Source of the DNA: Burhinus oedicnemus
Taxonomy: Eukaryota > Chordata > Aves > Charadriiformes > Burhinidae
Assembly: GCA_008921705.1 (NCBI GenBank)
Contig: VFFE01007255.1
Coordinates: 1,476,421 to 1,540,420 of the forward strand
Direction: 5' to 3'
DNA length: 64,000 nt
Position 1 is the stretch's first letter. Every line of letters begins with the position of its first letter. Under the pieces are notes generated by a model that saw only the letters and a program-made list of their open reading frames with translations, was not told the DNA's origin and made no database searches. Made by a program: the position numbers and the translations under genes. This document shows, one piece after another, positions 1 through 12,560 of the stretch.

Positions 1-3000
1 TGGCCTTTCATTTACATGAATGAGAACTGTGTTTTCATCAAGCCTTCCTAGCACCTCCACCATGAAATTTAAAAATAACCCATTTATTAGCAATCACTAA
101 GTGTTGGTACGCAGTCTTTCCATGGGTATTTGTGCTGCAGAAGTCTGGCCAAAAGGATTAGAGCTATTGACTAAAACGAGGGGAAAAAATCTGCAGCAAC
201 TTGCATCATGCATTATACATAGCATGAGAAATCCCAGTGGCACCCAGACATTGGAGGCAAAATTTCCTCCTCAGATCCTCATGGTAATAGCCGAGTTGGG
301 TATTCTGCGCACGCAGAGAGAGCAGATTCCCCCAAAGTCAGGCTGACATCAAGGTACAGTAACTGAATATCACCATTCAGTATAATCCCAGGAGGAGGAA
401 TTTGCACTGAATTTCTAACGCTTTAATGCACATGTGTGAACGTAAAGGGAAGGTGATGGAAAAGCAAGAGCAATACATGATTCTAGAATTTTAAGGGTAG
501 AAATAAACCTATGTGTGAGGGTCTGGAGGTGACATTTCAGCCAAAGAAAGAAAATTCAACCCCAGTTATTAAGTTTAAGGTGCCAGTTTCAAGACTGTGG
601 AGTCAGGTTATTTTATACCTCAATATAAACCAACTGTCATACAAGTACGAGCAGCATTACGTCGTCTTTAACCTCCATCATCTCAAGTCATATTAACACA
701 CTAAAGACAAGTGTGAATAGCGAGGGAAAGAATATATCACAGAATAGAAGTGGGATTTTGATCAGTGAATATAAAAACATCTCCGGGATCACACAGTGCA
801 GAAACATTGCTAATGAAACTTGCTGTGTCTAATTCTTTTTTTTACATCATTTGCCATACTGGCTTTATTAAGCGTGAACTGGGAAATCCTCCCAACTCAC
901 GCAGTAGGACATTTCCCAGTTTACTGGGTGAATTCTAAACTGATGATGTTTCAAAGAAGAAGCAGAAATCCAAAAATTCAACAGCTTACAGGGTGAACTG
1001 GCGAAATATTCATCCCACTATACTTGCTTGGAGCTTAAAGTGATTACTTGAAGTGGTATGATCTGAAGATTTTGTCCTGTATTTATCAAAAAGGTTTTGG
1101 TTTATTTTCCTTTCCCTTTGGCTAGGAAAACTCTGGCAGAATCAGTCCCGTGGCACTTTTTTTCTTTTCAATTGTCGCTCAAGATGCAACATAATTACTT
1201 GTTTGATATTTATTTGGGAAGCAAATTCTAGAGCCTAAATCATAGTGATGAGTTATCCAGAAAAATATAGCTAGTTTCTAGTATTTTTAAATTTTTTTTT
1301 ACTTTTCACTCAGGATTCTTTTCTCCTAGCACTTCACACCAGGGACTTTGGTGTGACTGTCAGCTAGAAAATTATCAATTAACTAAGGGTACTCTTACCT
1401 TCTCTCTACAGCTCTTCTCATTAGTGAGAAGAGAAGGAGGAAAGCAAAGAAACCATAACTGATTTATCTGAGCATTTGTCCGTATAGTCAAGATTCAGTC
1501 ATAAGAAAATACAGTCGAATGAGCCATGTCATGCACTCCTCAGTAAAACGACACTATTTACAGAGCTCATAAAAGGCCTCCATTACTCCTAATTTTAAAT
1601 GAGGTTGCAGAAACATTGTTAAACATAGTGATTTAAGTGGTTAAAATTGGTCCTTGCCAGGCAGAGTCCGCTCATATCCCTCTCCCTCGACACCTCCCCA
1701 CTGGACAAGTAGGGATGCTGGCTCTGACAAGACCTTTTTCTCAGGAGCTGCCGAGGGCATTTGCTGAGGGATCATTTTGTCCCAAGGCATTCAGATCTGC
1801 TTTTCTATGGGACTGGGAAAGGAAGGATGGAGAGGAGAAGGGAAGGAGTTTCCCCAGAAACTCTTCCACCTTCTGGAATTATAAATTTTTCCTTTTACTT
1901 TTAGCCCTAAAGGTCTACCTATGACTGTGCTTAAGGAGACCTACAGGGAAGGCAGTTCACAAAAAGCAAGGAAAAGCAGGCTGCCTTATTGCTCTTATTA
2001 AAGCGAGGATGCTTTTTAAAGAGGGAGGAGGAAAGCTCAGTGAAAGACAAAAAGGGTAGGGAACTCCATGTCATGCTAGGAGAAGAGCGAGGGAACACTC
2101 TAGCACAGACTAGGTTGTAACAATGCTGGGATTTCACATAAGTTACGGGTGCTTCAGAGGAGAAACTGGACTCTGAGTTAATAATACTCCAAAACAACAT
2201 ATGAACAAAAATATCTTAACAATGGGTAACTTTCCTATTTCCACAGATGCACTTGGATAAAAAGCTGGGGTAAGGGAATCCACAATGGGGATAAGGGATT
2301 CTGTGTATCTTTGGGCATGCTCAACTCTTCACATCCTCAATACTTAAAAATAAAGTCCCTTTACCTCTCTTTAGGTGGCTGTATATCCTAGCCTCAACAG
2401 TTATTAGTAAGGCTCTAAAATTGTTCACCTCTTGAGGCTAAGTATGTAAAACACTGCAGGTGTACTTCAATAATTCATTAAATTTAATCAGTCTAGTACC
2501 ACCATAATTAGCAAGGTAATATATGCATAAACAAAAAGGTAATCAACATTAAATATTTAGAAAAAATATTATTAAGACAAATTCCAATAGGTGCCAGGAT
2601 TTAAAATACTAAACATATATTTATTTTGCATTATTAAAAAAACCCCTCTGAATCCATTAAGCAAGTGGAATATGAGAAAGCCTGTGTGCCAAACCAACCC
2701 AAGCTTCTCCAACTTGCAGCCTACTGCAGAATTATGGCCTAAATATCTTTGTAAAAATATTATTTCGCAAAAATGATGCCCTGGTCCCCAGGTTTTTGAA
2801 ATGAGCTGCAATTATAACTGGATGGCCTCTAATTCTGCTACCACGTATCCGATTTTCTTCAACACATCAACGTGGTTTCAGTGTGTGCATAGCATAGAGA
2901 TGCTCTACAGTGCAAGTCCAACACATCCAGAGCACGTCTGCCTCAAAACACACACGCATGCAACCTCTCTGACTTATTTTATGTGGGATTTCTTAATTGG

Positions 3001-3133
3001 AAATACACTTGTTAGTTTGAGCAGGAATCTGCACAGTGAAGGGTGCATACGTGTTTCTACAGACCTTTAATATTGCAGCAAGTTCTGGTAGCACACTGAA
3101 AAAACCCAAAACTTCACAGCTTTTATGAAGTGA
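1..3133. other. AT-rich non-coding stretch
   Basis: No gene is supported here. The open frames at 101-346, 511-696, 1637-1924 and on the minus strand at 1931-2200 are short, lack convincing paired splice signals and resemble no family I know. The sequence is ordinary AT-rich vertebrate intergenic or intronic DNA with short T and A runs. The only local structure noted is a small hairpin at 1412-1433. Confidence 0.7.
1412..1433. other. Perfect 9-bp hairpin, 4-nt loop
   Basis: The arm CTCTTCTCA (1412-1420) and its exact reverse complement TGAGAAGAG (1425-1433) are separated by TTAG. A pyrimidine tract ending in ACAG lies immediately to the left. The stem is too short for a microRNA precursor and may be chance. 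No function is assigned. Confidence 0.5.
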
Positions 3134-3201
3134 AGGTTGCCTAATATCTACATAGCTAGTGTCACCAGGTTGCCTAATATCTACATAGCTAGTGTCACCA
3201 G
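3134..3201. repeat. Perfect 33-bp tandem duplication
   Basis: Two adjacent, identical 33-bp units occupy 3135-3167 and 3168-3200; the unit begins GGTTGCCTAATATC and ends TAGTGTCACCA. The units are AT-rich and not a microsatellite expansion. Perfect identity in non-coding DNA suggests a recent replication-slippage or end-joining duplication, or an assembly artefact. Confidence 0.95.
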
Positions 3202-3361
3202 TGAACCAGTATTAATTAATGTTGTCTCAAAATTCAATTCCGTTACCTCAGTACTGAGAATTTGCCTTAAATATTTGTAGTGTTGGTGTCTCTTATACAA
3301 AAACCAAACACTGAAAGCACCTTTTCAACATAGAATTTAGGAAGTCAAGAATGGTTCCTTG

Positions 3362-3470
3362 CTCAGCTCTTTCCTAGGCTGGATAAATTATTTAATTTTT
3401 ATTAAATAATGAATTTTCTCTTTTATAGTTTTCCATCTATAAAATGGAGATGATGCACTCTTCACAATTC
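3362..3470 (+). mobile_element. Decayed MIR-like SINE, sense
   Basis: The stretch around 3426-3455 (TTTTCCATCTATAAAATGG and the following GATGATG) matches the well-known MIR 3'-core stretch (tttcctcatctgtaaaatgggg). The preceding GGATAAATTATTTAA fits the upstream 'gggcaagttacttaa' part. The tRNA-derived head is not recognisable. A perfect 10-bp inverted repeat (ATTATTTAAT / ATTAAATAAT, 3387-3410) lies inside and is probably secondary AT drift. Confidence 0.5.
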
Positions 3471-3717
3471 ACAACATTGACAGAAGACTACATTAATACA
3501 ATCACACTATGAGCTGTAAACAAGTGAGACACAACTATTTTCTAGGACATCAGGATTCTCGTGTCTTTTTATAGATACTGCATGGGTTTTTCAGGTTTGC
3601 TTTCCTCATATTCATTTTGAGCTACTTCATGATCTTTAAGCAATGAGAGAAACCTGTTTCTACAGATCCATTATTTTGCTCATTCACAAAACAAATGTTA
3701 GACAGTTCTTTTTGGGT

Positions 3718-3772
3718 TGTTTTTTTGTTTGTTTTTGTTTTGTTTTGTTTTTTTTCTCTCAATTTTTTTTTT
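3718..3772. repeat. T-rich simple repeat (TTTTG-like)
   Basis: Runs of T are broken by single G residues in the pattern TTTTTGTTTG/TTTTGTTTTG and then a long T run. This is low-complexity sequence. Similar tracts recur at 12498-12560, 15671-15780 and 63951-64000. Confidence 0.85.
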
Positions 3773-4594
3773 GCCATGGTATTTTTAGATAAGGTATTTT
3801 TAATGCCTGATGAATTCAAAGGAAGGAGGACTGGTTCATGCCAGTTTGGGTATTCCAAGCACTGATGGTAAACTGCACTCCAGCGTTACAGTTTTGCAGG
3901 TCTAGGTCATGCCCAGTTTAACATCAGACAGATAAGTGTTATTAAATGAGCCCCTAAATGTAATAGAATTATAGTGAGGAAATGTAGTAGCAAAGTAAAT
4001 TATCTATATATGATCACATAATGTGGAAATAGGCTTTCCCCACTTTATAGTGCCTTCAGATACACAGTTTATCTCTGGAATTTTAAAGAAGGCTTGCTGA
4101 GTGATGCTGCACACTTTGCAGCTAAATATAATTTAATTGTTTTAATATATTTTTACTATTTACAAACATGGAGAGGTTAACCTTGTTTGCTTAGCAAAAC
4201 TAGCCAACAATTTGTGCTAATTCATTTTATTTGTAGTTTTTCTCTTGGAAACAGCAGTGGGCTACACCTAATTAGGTTTTTGATTTGGACAGCAACAAAC
4301 TGATGAAAACAAGTAAAATCCATCTTAAACTAAGTACTAATAAACTACATTTATGGCTGAACAACTAGTTACATATTTTTCTCAAGTCAAACTTTCATAA
4401 TGATATAACTACTTTTTACCAATACTTAAAAAAAAGAAATAATGCAATCTAGAAGATGATGCAATGCCACAGCTATTTCAGGGTTGATTGGTTTTCAGGC
4501 CTTTGGTGAGGCATGGTATTGTGTCACAGCCACACTTGTTTCTGCCCAGGGAAAGTTTAGAAATTACAGCTATGCCTTCAAACACCACTCACTG

Positions 4595-4641
4595 ACTTCA
4601 GATTCATAAAAACATATTGCTAAACTTCAGATTAATAAAAA
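4595..4641. repeat. Imperfect direct repeat, period 29 bp
   Basis: The 18-bp segment at 4595-4612 (ACTTCAGATTCATAAAAA) recurs at 4624-4641 with one change (TTCATAA to TTAATAA). It probably records a small local duplication. No function is evident. Confidence 0.7.
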
Positions 4642-6289
4642 TAGGCCGTTAAAGTCCTTACTCCCCAGGTTGGGTCTAAACACACATCGAGAAATGTGAT
4701 ATATTACATCCTCTACGTAACGTTTGTGATGTGTTCCTACTTAAGAAACACTGCAGAGTACAGATGAGTTACATGTTTACCTCAAACATTCACCTAGCTG
4801 ACAACAGGTCTAGGAGAAATTCAGCAATGGCTTAAAATAGTTACATTAACACATAGCCTTACATGCCACCTGTACTTTAAACCTTCCTTTAAACAAAGAT
4901 CTTAATTTCCACAGGAAAAAAAAACAACACAGAAAGTCTTTCTTTTTAAAAAGATGAGCACTTGAAAAGCAGTTGTATTTTTGTGAGATATATTCAATCA
5001 AATTATGCTTTTGTATTCCTTAAAATTTTTAGAAAAACAGCAGATTTGATATTCTCTAGCCTTATTACCTGAGAAGAACTCGATATAGAAAAGCACATTA
5101 CCAAATGTTATTTACAGTTCTTTTTCCTAGGAGCAGCCTGCTATTTTTCACATAAAAAGAAAAAAAACGAAAGCCCTGCCCAAAGAATATGCAATTAATA
5201 CTCTGGATAACCAGTGACAATATTACTTAACTCATCCCATAAGTTTAAAAGAAGAAAAAGACTTCTAAAAGCATTTATAGTGCTTCCTCAATCGAAAATT
5301 GCTTCTTTAGTAAATGTGTTAAAGCAGAAAGTACTTTTCTTCTATAACTCTGCATCAGGCAAAAATCACTTCATGATACAAAATATTTCAAGCAGGAAAG
5401 ACCATCACAAAACACTGTAAATAACAATCTTTCCTAACTCTAAATTAAACTTTTACTAGTATTTATTGCACACGCTTATCATCATACATTACATTAGAAA
5501 ATGTAAGAGAGAGGACTGTAAAATAGAGTCAAATAATACTGCAGACAGTAATTGGAAAAGAAATGCAGTCACACAAAAATACGAATGCGTATTTCTGTAG
5601 ATATCTTTAGGCCCACACAAGTGTTTAGGATATAGGTAACCAAAGCCATGCCACCATAATATGTAACAGGAGGGCAGGAAGAATATGACCTTCAGTTTGT
5701 CTTTTACCTACTGCTTACAGAAAACTAATGGTCTTAACGCTTGCCAGAAAGTTAACAAATGCAGTGTGTCGTAGGATGAGATGGGGAAAAAAATTGCCTT
5801 ATTAACAGCTAGTGAATCTTAGGTGTTTGGACATGAACTGTGGTAGCATAGTTTTGTTGCAAATCCAGAATATTAATCCTGGCTCCAATGTTGATTTAGC
5901 ACATGGATTAAGTTAAGACATTTTATTCTCTACCATTTGTATTTGTAGGATTCTAATGCTCACCTTCAGTCAGTCCTTCTTTGCCTCCTGCTGTATTCCA
6001 TCCTGCCTGTTTTCCCATTCCCCCTGGAAGAAGTAGAATGAATTGCATTTCTCCCTGAAAGAAACATCTTTCAGTATATTTGTCAGCTACTTCTTTTTTA
6101 AAGCTGATATACTCTTAATTTTTTTCTACTCTTTATCTCGTCTCCGCTACAACAGAATGTTAGTTAATCAGGATGACTTTTGTTTGAATTTAGCAATTCC
6201 TTAAATGGGGTATAGTTATTAGCTGAGATTAGATCTACACAAATACCAAGGTATTTGAACTGTTCTGTCATTTACAACTTCAATCCCTG

Positions 6290-6690
6290 GTGTCTTGCTA
6301 GGATATTCCAATTTTGCTTTGAAAGTACAAGTCATACTAAATCCCACTCCTACAATTTATACATACTTCCTCCCAATCTCACAAAAAAAAATAAATCTCA
6401 CCATTATTATAGGATTTAATCCCTTTTTACTAGTCCAGAAATCCACTAATTTACCTTTAAGTAATTCATACTATTGTTTCCTTTGTTCACTTAGTTTTCT
6501 TTCTATTCATTTTTTCATTATTCCATTATTATTTTCAGATATTACCTACTATCTATATAGTCTTTATTGCATCACCAATAACACCCATCTGCTTCTCTTT
6601 GAAAGATCATCAAATGCAATCCTAATTTTTCCAATTCCCTCTCCTTTAACAGAGTTCTTTATTCTGACCCTGTTGCAAAACATGATGTCT
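6290..6690. other. Pyrimidine-rich, G-poor block
   Basis: Over about 400 bases the plus strand is dominated by T and C with very few G residues, interspersed with A-runs. The composition removes TAG and TGA and so produces the 135-codon open frame at 6295-6702. The predicted peptide is hydrophobic and low-complexity and is not credible as a protein. This is a strand-asymmetric composition feature only. Confidence 0.6.
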
Positions 6691-8063
6691 TTTAGCCTCT
6701 GATAAGGGCTAAAATTGAGAGGCTAACACAGTGTTGCAGGATCAAATCCCTGTGGGGCTACTGACTGTCCTGTTGCTGAATTACTCTTGGATGGAGCCTC
6801 ATCAGCAGATCAGGCCAGCAGGACACCTGAAGAGATGCTGCTGTTTCCCACTTGTTTAGACATCATCTGGTCCTTCAAGATGAACGATTCCTGTTTAGCC
6901 CAGAGACAATGTGGGTGTAGAGCCTGGACAATGTACATCAGGCCACCCTGATCTACAAGGATAGTGATGATTACAGGCAATTTTTCCCCCATAACTCAGA
7001 GATCGTGGTTCTGCTTCTAGCCTAATTACATTTGTATAAACTACAATTAGTTTTTCCTGTTTACCAATTAGCCTGGAGGATTTGCTGAATATATTTTGAT
7101 GCTCAGCCACCAGGTACTTGCAGACAATACAAATTATGAGCTATGAATTCATTTGTAATACAGTGGAATCTAAATAAAGAATGAATACTTAGCCATTTAT
7201 TCATGTGATAACATCAACTACACAAAGTAATTCTTGTAAAAATCAATGGAGTCTTATTTCCTGGCAGCAAGATGTGGATAAAAAAAAACCCCAAACAAAC
7301 ATACAGAGTACGTTTATAAATAATCTAACTCATTTTTTCTCTTTTTAATTCAGAAAACTCATATTATCTCATCTAAATTGTTTTGTCTGATATTTCTTGT
7401 TCCAAATTTTATTAGTGCTATAAATGGTTACTGTAGTATTTTTTTCAGCTGGTTCCATTGTTTATTATTTATATGTAAAGAACATCAGTATAATGAAAAA
7501 ACCTTCCTATAAGCTCCCTGAGGCAGTGAGATTCCGGGAGGAGAAAGTCAGTCCTTCAATTCACAGAAAAGTTTTGCAGCTTTGCCTAAAGATAACCATA
7601 AGACCAAAATAACTACTGATTTATCAACAGGTGCAGTTAATGTTCCTTAACATCTTCCCATTAAGAAACTAAATTTCTAAATAGCTTTCTCTTCAAATGA
7701 CAAGAGAATGGCCCTTCTAAAATTTCATTTTCTTTTTAAATTCCAGGAAATTTTTACTTCTAATAAATATTTTTAGCTTGTCACATGAGAGTTCAAGTAC
7801 TTTTTCCAATGCTATTTCAGTGTCTATTTCATCAAACAAACCATGAAAAGATTCCCAAATGACTGAAAAGAAAAAAACAAACCAAAACAACCCTCTTAAG
7901 CGAATGCAAAAATTCCTGGAGGAAAGTGCATTTTTTTCACTTCCAAGCTACAAAAATCCCCAAAAGTTCTTGAGAGAAACATGTGCTTTCCATCCAGCTC
8001 CATTTCCCTGACAGACATTTTGGGTGGGAGTCGTCTGATGCCAGAGTGCATCTGCCCTCAGCT

Positions 8064-8100
8064 CACTGTCTCAGCTTCCTTTAACAGTGAAGAGACAGTG
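8064..8100. other. Inverted repeat, 9-bp arms
   Basis: CACTGTCTC (8064-8072) and its exact complement GAGACAGTG (8092-8100) are separated by a 19-nt loop. The stem is too short for a microRNA precursor. It is listed as structure only. Confidence 0.45.
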
Positions 8101-9180
8101 GTACTTCTAAGGCACAAGGCACCCTGTCCTAAAGCAGACATTTGAGATAGACCAGCTCATGCTAGTCATCTGGTCATCAGATGATATGCTGTGTACCACG
8201 TTAGGTTAAATCCATTCTTCAGACCAGTTTTTCTGAGTTCCCAAATCCTCCCACTTAGCATCCATCCAGAAGTATCCCCAATACTGGCATCTGTCCTGCA
8301 TTTCTTCACAGCGATCCTTACTAAAATGACAGGTTACAACAGTGATGGCATCTTTCATCCCAAGAAATAATACAGTGACAACAGCTCAGGTGACTCAACA
8401 GAGATATAAACTGAGGACCATGCCTACAGTAGGAATGTACTTAGTCCCACAGACTTTATTTAGACAGTCTTAATAGTTCGTTGATTTACTAATATCAAGT
8501 GGGCTTGTATTACCAAGGAGAAGAAGGAAAGTTTAGCAAGCACTTCAGCAGTTTAACAGAATTTAGTGCAGAAAACAACCAGAGTGTTTATGCTGTTCAG
8601 CTCCCTATTTTTTCTCTATTCCATAGGCAGTGTTTTTTCAAAACATCCCAATTAACACACTTGTCAAACAACTCATTTTTCTAGACTCACCAGGGCCATA
8701 CTCCCACTTTCAGAAGCTAACTCAAATAACGTGGAAGTTGGCTTCCTACTACACCCCAAGTCAATCAACAAACTCCAATGGTTTGCTGATTCCATTAGTC
8801 TTTTCCTGACAGTTTCACAGCAAAACAAAAAATATCCTGAAAAAAAATCCTTGGTGAAAATGAAACCTTTAGTGGGTTTAATCTAACACATCTTTGATTT
8901 TAACTGGTAGAGACCTGACAATAATTGTCTCACACACAAACGTTAGGAAAAAGAAAATTCTTTTGATGTAGTGCTACTTTTTAAAATTACAGCACAAAAT
9001 TATCACAGGCAGTCAACGTTGCCCATGCTCTTCTTCCTTAGTTAAAAGGAAAGAAGATATAAAGATATATGATAGTGTACCTGATTTATGAATGATTTGG
9101 TTTATTGCATCACATTTAAGGAATAATCTCATGATTTTGTAGTATACAGCAATCGACAGCTGGTAAGTTTGATTAAATAT

Positions 9181-9278
9181 TGATGCTGAGGCATTTAATC
9201 AATCCTGATAGCCATTTATGGGAGGCACATTGAAGCTCAGGCATTTAATCAATCATGATAGCCATTTATGGCAAGCAT
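9181..9278. repeat. Diverged 50-bp tandem duplication
   Basis: Units 9181-9230 and 9231-9280 share the near-identical core GCATTTAATCAATC.TGATAGCCATTTATGG and are offset by exactly 50 bp. Only a few substitutions separate them, mostly towards the unit ends. The duplication is older than the one at 3134. The core includes the homeodomain-like TTTAATCAAT, so the event doubles a candidate binding site. Confidence 0.9.
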
Positions 9279-11202
9279 TATATACCACAAAGCAGTAAAG
9301 ATTATGGCTATTATACAAACACTATACCACAAGAAAGAGAAAAGCAAGAAATATCTCCCACTATCTCAGAAGATGGGCCCTGTTAATATTCTTTGGATTC
9401 TCCAAAGAGATGATCAGCGTATATAGTACTTTACTGAGAATGAAAATCTGTCCTTGACATCAATACACTTTGGATGCAGATAATATGATGAGGGGAATAA
9501 TCTTCACAACAGCCAACTTAGCTATTTTGGAAATAAAACACTATAGAGAGATCGGAGCTACCAGGGGGAGGGCAGTGAAGAGGATGGAAGTTAGCTCCTT
9601 CCAGAGAACTAACAAGATCCTTAGAGATCCTGTGGCTGGCAGAGCCACCCATCCAGGTATTCCTGCATCACCGTCTGACCACTCCATCAGGAACTGCATT
9701 CCCAAGGAGCCTGACTCTTCACTGCCTTCCAGCCTAGCAGAGATTTACATCTGACACTCTGTGACTGGAAAGAAAGATTAAAATTCTGTGTGTCTGCCAC
9801 GCAGCTTTTTTACACCTGCTTCACCACCCCCTGCCCCCAAAAAACCCCAACAAAATAACCCAGAGAAAATACGTCCTCTTCCCTGCCCAGATCACTTCTT
9901 GAAAGAACCAATATTCACTACATTTTGGAACTTTAATCCTATTGACAGTATATATGAGGTTTTATCAAGTGTTTCATTACAAGTAAAAGCTTTCCAGCTG
10001 CTTCTACAGAGCAAAAGATGCAGTTAATAAGTTTTACAAATTTTTTGGTGCGTAAAGCAAAATCAAAAAGCCATTCAAATTAAATAAACTTACAATCAAA
10101 CCTCAATATTGTGGGCAGCGTTGGCTTTCAAAACATTGAGCCCCTTTATTTTTTCTAGACTGTATTTTGAAAGAAAAACATTTGATGAAGGCATGTCTTT
10201 CCATCACATTTTGGTCAAGGGTGGACAGATCCTCAGGGGCAGAATTACTATTTATAAGCCACTAAGAATACTATTGTATATTTTTGGGTCACGTAGTCTT
10301 ATTTAGGAAGCAGATAGCCAACGTTTTCTCAAAGAAATGTCCAGGTCATATCCTTAATTAAATCAGGGTTAAGAGATTGTCCTTCGATAATTATTCATTA
10401 CAAGGATTCCTGCCCTTGCTAAAGGATTAGTCCTGCTCGTTGTTAGGTTAACTATCTGTTTTCCTACCTCGCTTGTTAAATTTGCAGCCTGAGAATATGT
10501 CATGCCTCCATGTAAGTGTACTGGCATTAATAAGAAATGCATCTAGTCAATGCCTAGTACGCATCTTCCCTTCCCCTGCCCCTAGCGTCCTCTCCCAGAC
10601 AACCTCACTGCTGATGACGGCTTTCACGGAAAAGTGTTCAAACAAAATGCAAAGCAGTGGTAGGAACTGATTCACAGCCTTCTAACACCATGATTATCAC
10701 AATTACATTGTTTAACCACTATTATCTTACCTGTTAAACACACAAAATAATTCATTTTTCCACTATGAATGTTCTTCACGTGTATAATTTCAGCACTCTA
10801 TGTGCAACAGGAACGTAATAAAATTAAGTCACGTATGAGTGATTTTTACCACGTACGGTTCCAAGAGCTGTTAATTTAAAGCCATTCACAGTATATTTAA
10901 ATTTTACAGGCAATGTTATCAACAGTGTCACTGTAACACATTTATATTGCTTTTCTATTACTTTTGAATTTTGCATTCTCTTATACAAGGCAGGGGGACT
11001 CCATTAATATACAAGAAGACACTGTTGAGTGCTTCACCCTCTCACAGTGTGGTAGTTACCATATTCATCTCCTCCTTCCCACAATTCTGTGTTTGAGTAG
11101 TTCAGTGACGCCAGTGAACAATGCCAGTAATTGGGTCCTTGAATTTAATGTCAGAGAATTTGCATACAATTCCCTTCAATCTTCCCTCTCCCTGGAAATC
11201 AT
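9279..11202. other. AT-rich non-coding stretch
   Basis: No gene or recognisable repeat is supported. Short frames at 9470-9754, 9788-10027, 10109-10306 and 10473-10670 resemble no family I know. A possible 24-nt micro-exon (10488-10511) between TTTGCAG and GTAAGT was considered and rejected as chance-level. Confidence 0.6.
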
Positions 11203-11262
11203 AAATCATAGAATTATTATTTAAGAAACGTTAAGAACTGGAAGGCAAGTAGTTATATACAG
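11203..11262 (-). mobile_element. Possible decayed CR1 3' end, antisense
   Basis: The order of pieces ATAAATCATAGAATTATT, then AAGAACTGGAAGG, then a weak ACAGTCAT resembles an inverted CR1 3' terminus (consensus order: repeated CATAGAAT, then GGAAGGGACC, then AGTCCA). Similarity is patchy, so this is a tentative call. Confidence 0.35.
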
Positions 11263-11739
11263 TCATTGGGTTTGGTCCTTCAAAATGAATTTAGCTTTTA
11301 TTCAGAGAGCTGCTGACACTGCAGTGGATTTGGCCAGGTCAATAGAACTTTTCAGTCCACAACCACATGAGCCTGCAAAACTACCTGAGGTTTCCCAGGT
11401 ATCATGGGCATTAATGTAAGCTGTGGGGGAAAAGGATTTCTCTCTCAGCATACAGCATGATGAAGATGACCTGGATTTTCTGTCTATTCCATAGATCTGA
11501 TGACAAGCACTTTCAACCACCAATCAAAAATAAATAAGTCATTAAATTATTAAGGGACAAAGTTGTCAACTGAATAGCTATGTCTTGTTTGTATCATCTG
11601 AAACGAACATCCACATATTTTATTTTCTCTTAAAAGTAATATTTCTGTTCACTGAAGTATACTTGTTTTGCATTACAGTGTTGCTGTATGGTCCTGGGGA
11701 TGTGGACAAACCCCTGAATTTTTCATGTTTCCAACACAG

Positions 11740-11809
11740 TGAAATCTCAGGATTACCCAGTTGCAAGGTATATATAATTGTAACAAAATGCAACTTCATC
11801 AAGGAGGAA
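11740..11809 (+). other. Weak candidate exon (70 nt)
   Basis: A pyrimidine-containing acceptor (ATGTTTCCAACACAG) is followed by an open frame and ends at a strong donor, GAGGAA|GTAAGT. The open frame encodes a 23-residue segment beginning EISGLPSC, with start phase 2 and end phase 0. No family is recognised. Such signal pairs are common by chance in introns, so this is probably a pseudo-exon. Confidence 0.15.
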
Positions 11810-12497
11810 GTAAGTTATGTTTAAACAGAGACACAGAATAAGAAAAATTGGATTATTTACATTACAGGTCAAATACTGTCCCTATATACAATGCCTTGCG
11901 TGGCCCTAATAACATTCATCCTTCAACGGCCCGATCCAGCATCTGATATATCCAACACTCAGCCCGACAACCATCTGATTGCTCCAGCAGCACAAATCGA
12001 GTCTACACCCGAAAAGGGAGAATCTTGTCTATTTTAAGACTAATCTAGGAGTCTAATACATCAACCTTATGATTCACACTTGCATTATAATTTCTGTTGT
12101 TAAATAATAGATTAATGTATTTCTGTTGGTTCTTCTTGCATTGTTAAGCTTAGCATCTCTACAGATTAACACATGTCCTCTGGTTGCTTTAGAGTGTTTA
12201 ATAGCACTTGCTTCTCCTGCTGTGTTCTCAGTTGTACTATTTTCACTCAAAGCACCTTAAGTTAATTGGCAAGATGTAGGACTATCATGATAAGGCTGGT
12301 CTTCAGACTGTTATCTTCATATTAGGTGGATTACAACACTTTCACCACAATTCTTAGCTTCAACGCTCCAGCGGTTTACCAAAGAACAGTTAGCTTGCAA
12401 GTAAGATGTTCCTATGTGTACAGGTGGTATTTAGGTTCAGCCAGTTTCCATTTTTCACAGAGGAAATTGCCATATGATAAGCAGAACCACTATTTTT

Positions 12498-12560
12498 CTG
12501 TTTGGTTTTGTTGAGGTTTGGGTTTTTTTTTTTTTTCATTTGTTTGTTTGGTTTTTTAAT
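12498..12560. repeat. T/G-rich simple tract
   Basis: TTTCTGTTTGGTTTTG continues into a long T run and TTTGTTTGTTTGG. It is low-complexity sequence with no coding significance. Confidence 0.85.

Larger units (their letters stand above)
3471..9180. other. AT-rich non-coding stretch
   Basis: About 5.7 kb without a supportable gene. Open frames such as 6295-6702 (135 codons) reflect a pyrimidine-rich composition, not coding constraint. Local items are a T/G-rich simple tract (3718-3772), an imperfect direct repeat (4595-4641), the pyrimidine-rich block (about 6290-6690) and a small inverted repeat (8064-8100). No recognisable transposon was found. Confidence 0.65.

Noticed and set aside
6295..6702. 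135-codon plus-strand frame
   Set aside because: It is produced by G-poor, pyrimidine-rich composition. The translation is low-complexity and hydrophobic.
10488..10511. 24-nt micro-exon between TTTGCAG and GTAAGT
   Set aside because: Short matches to splice signals at this spacing are expected several times by chance, and there is no other support.
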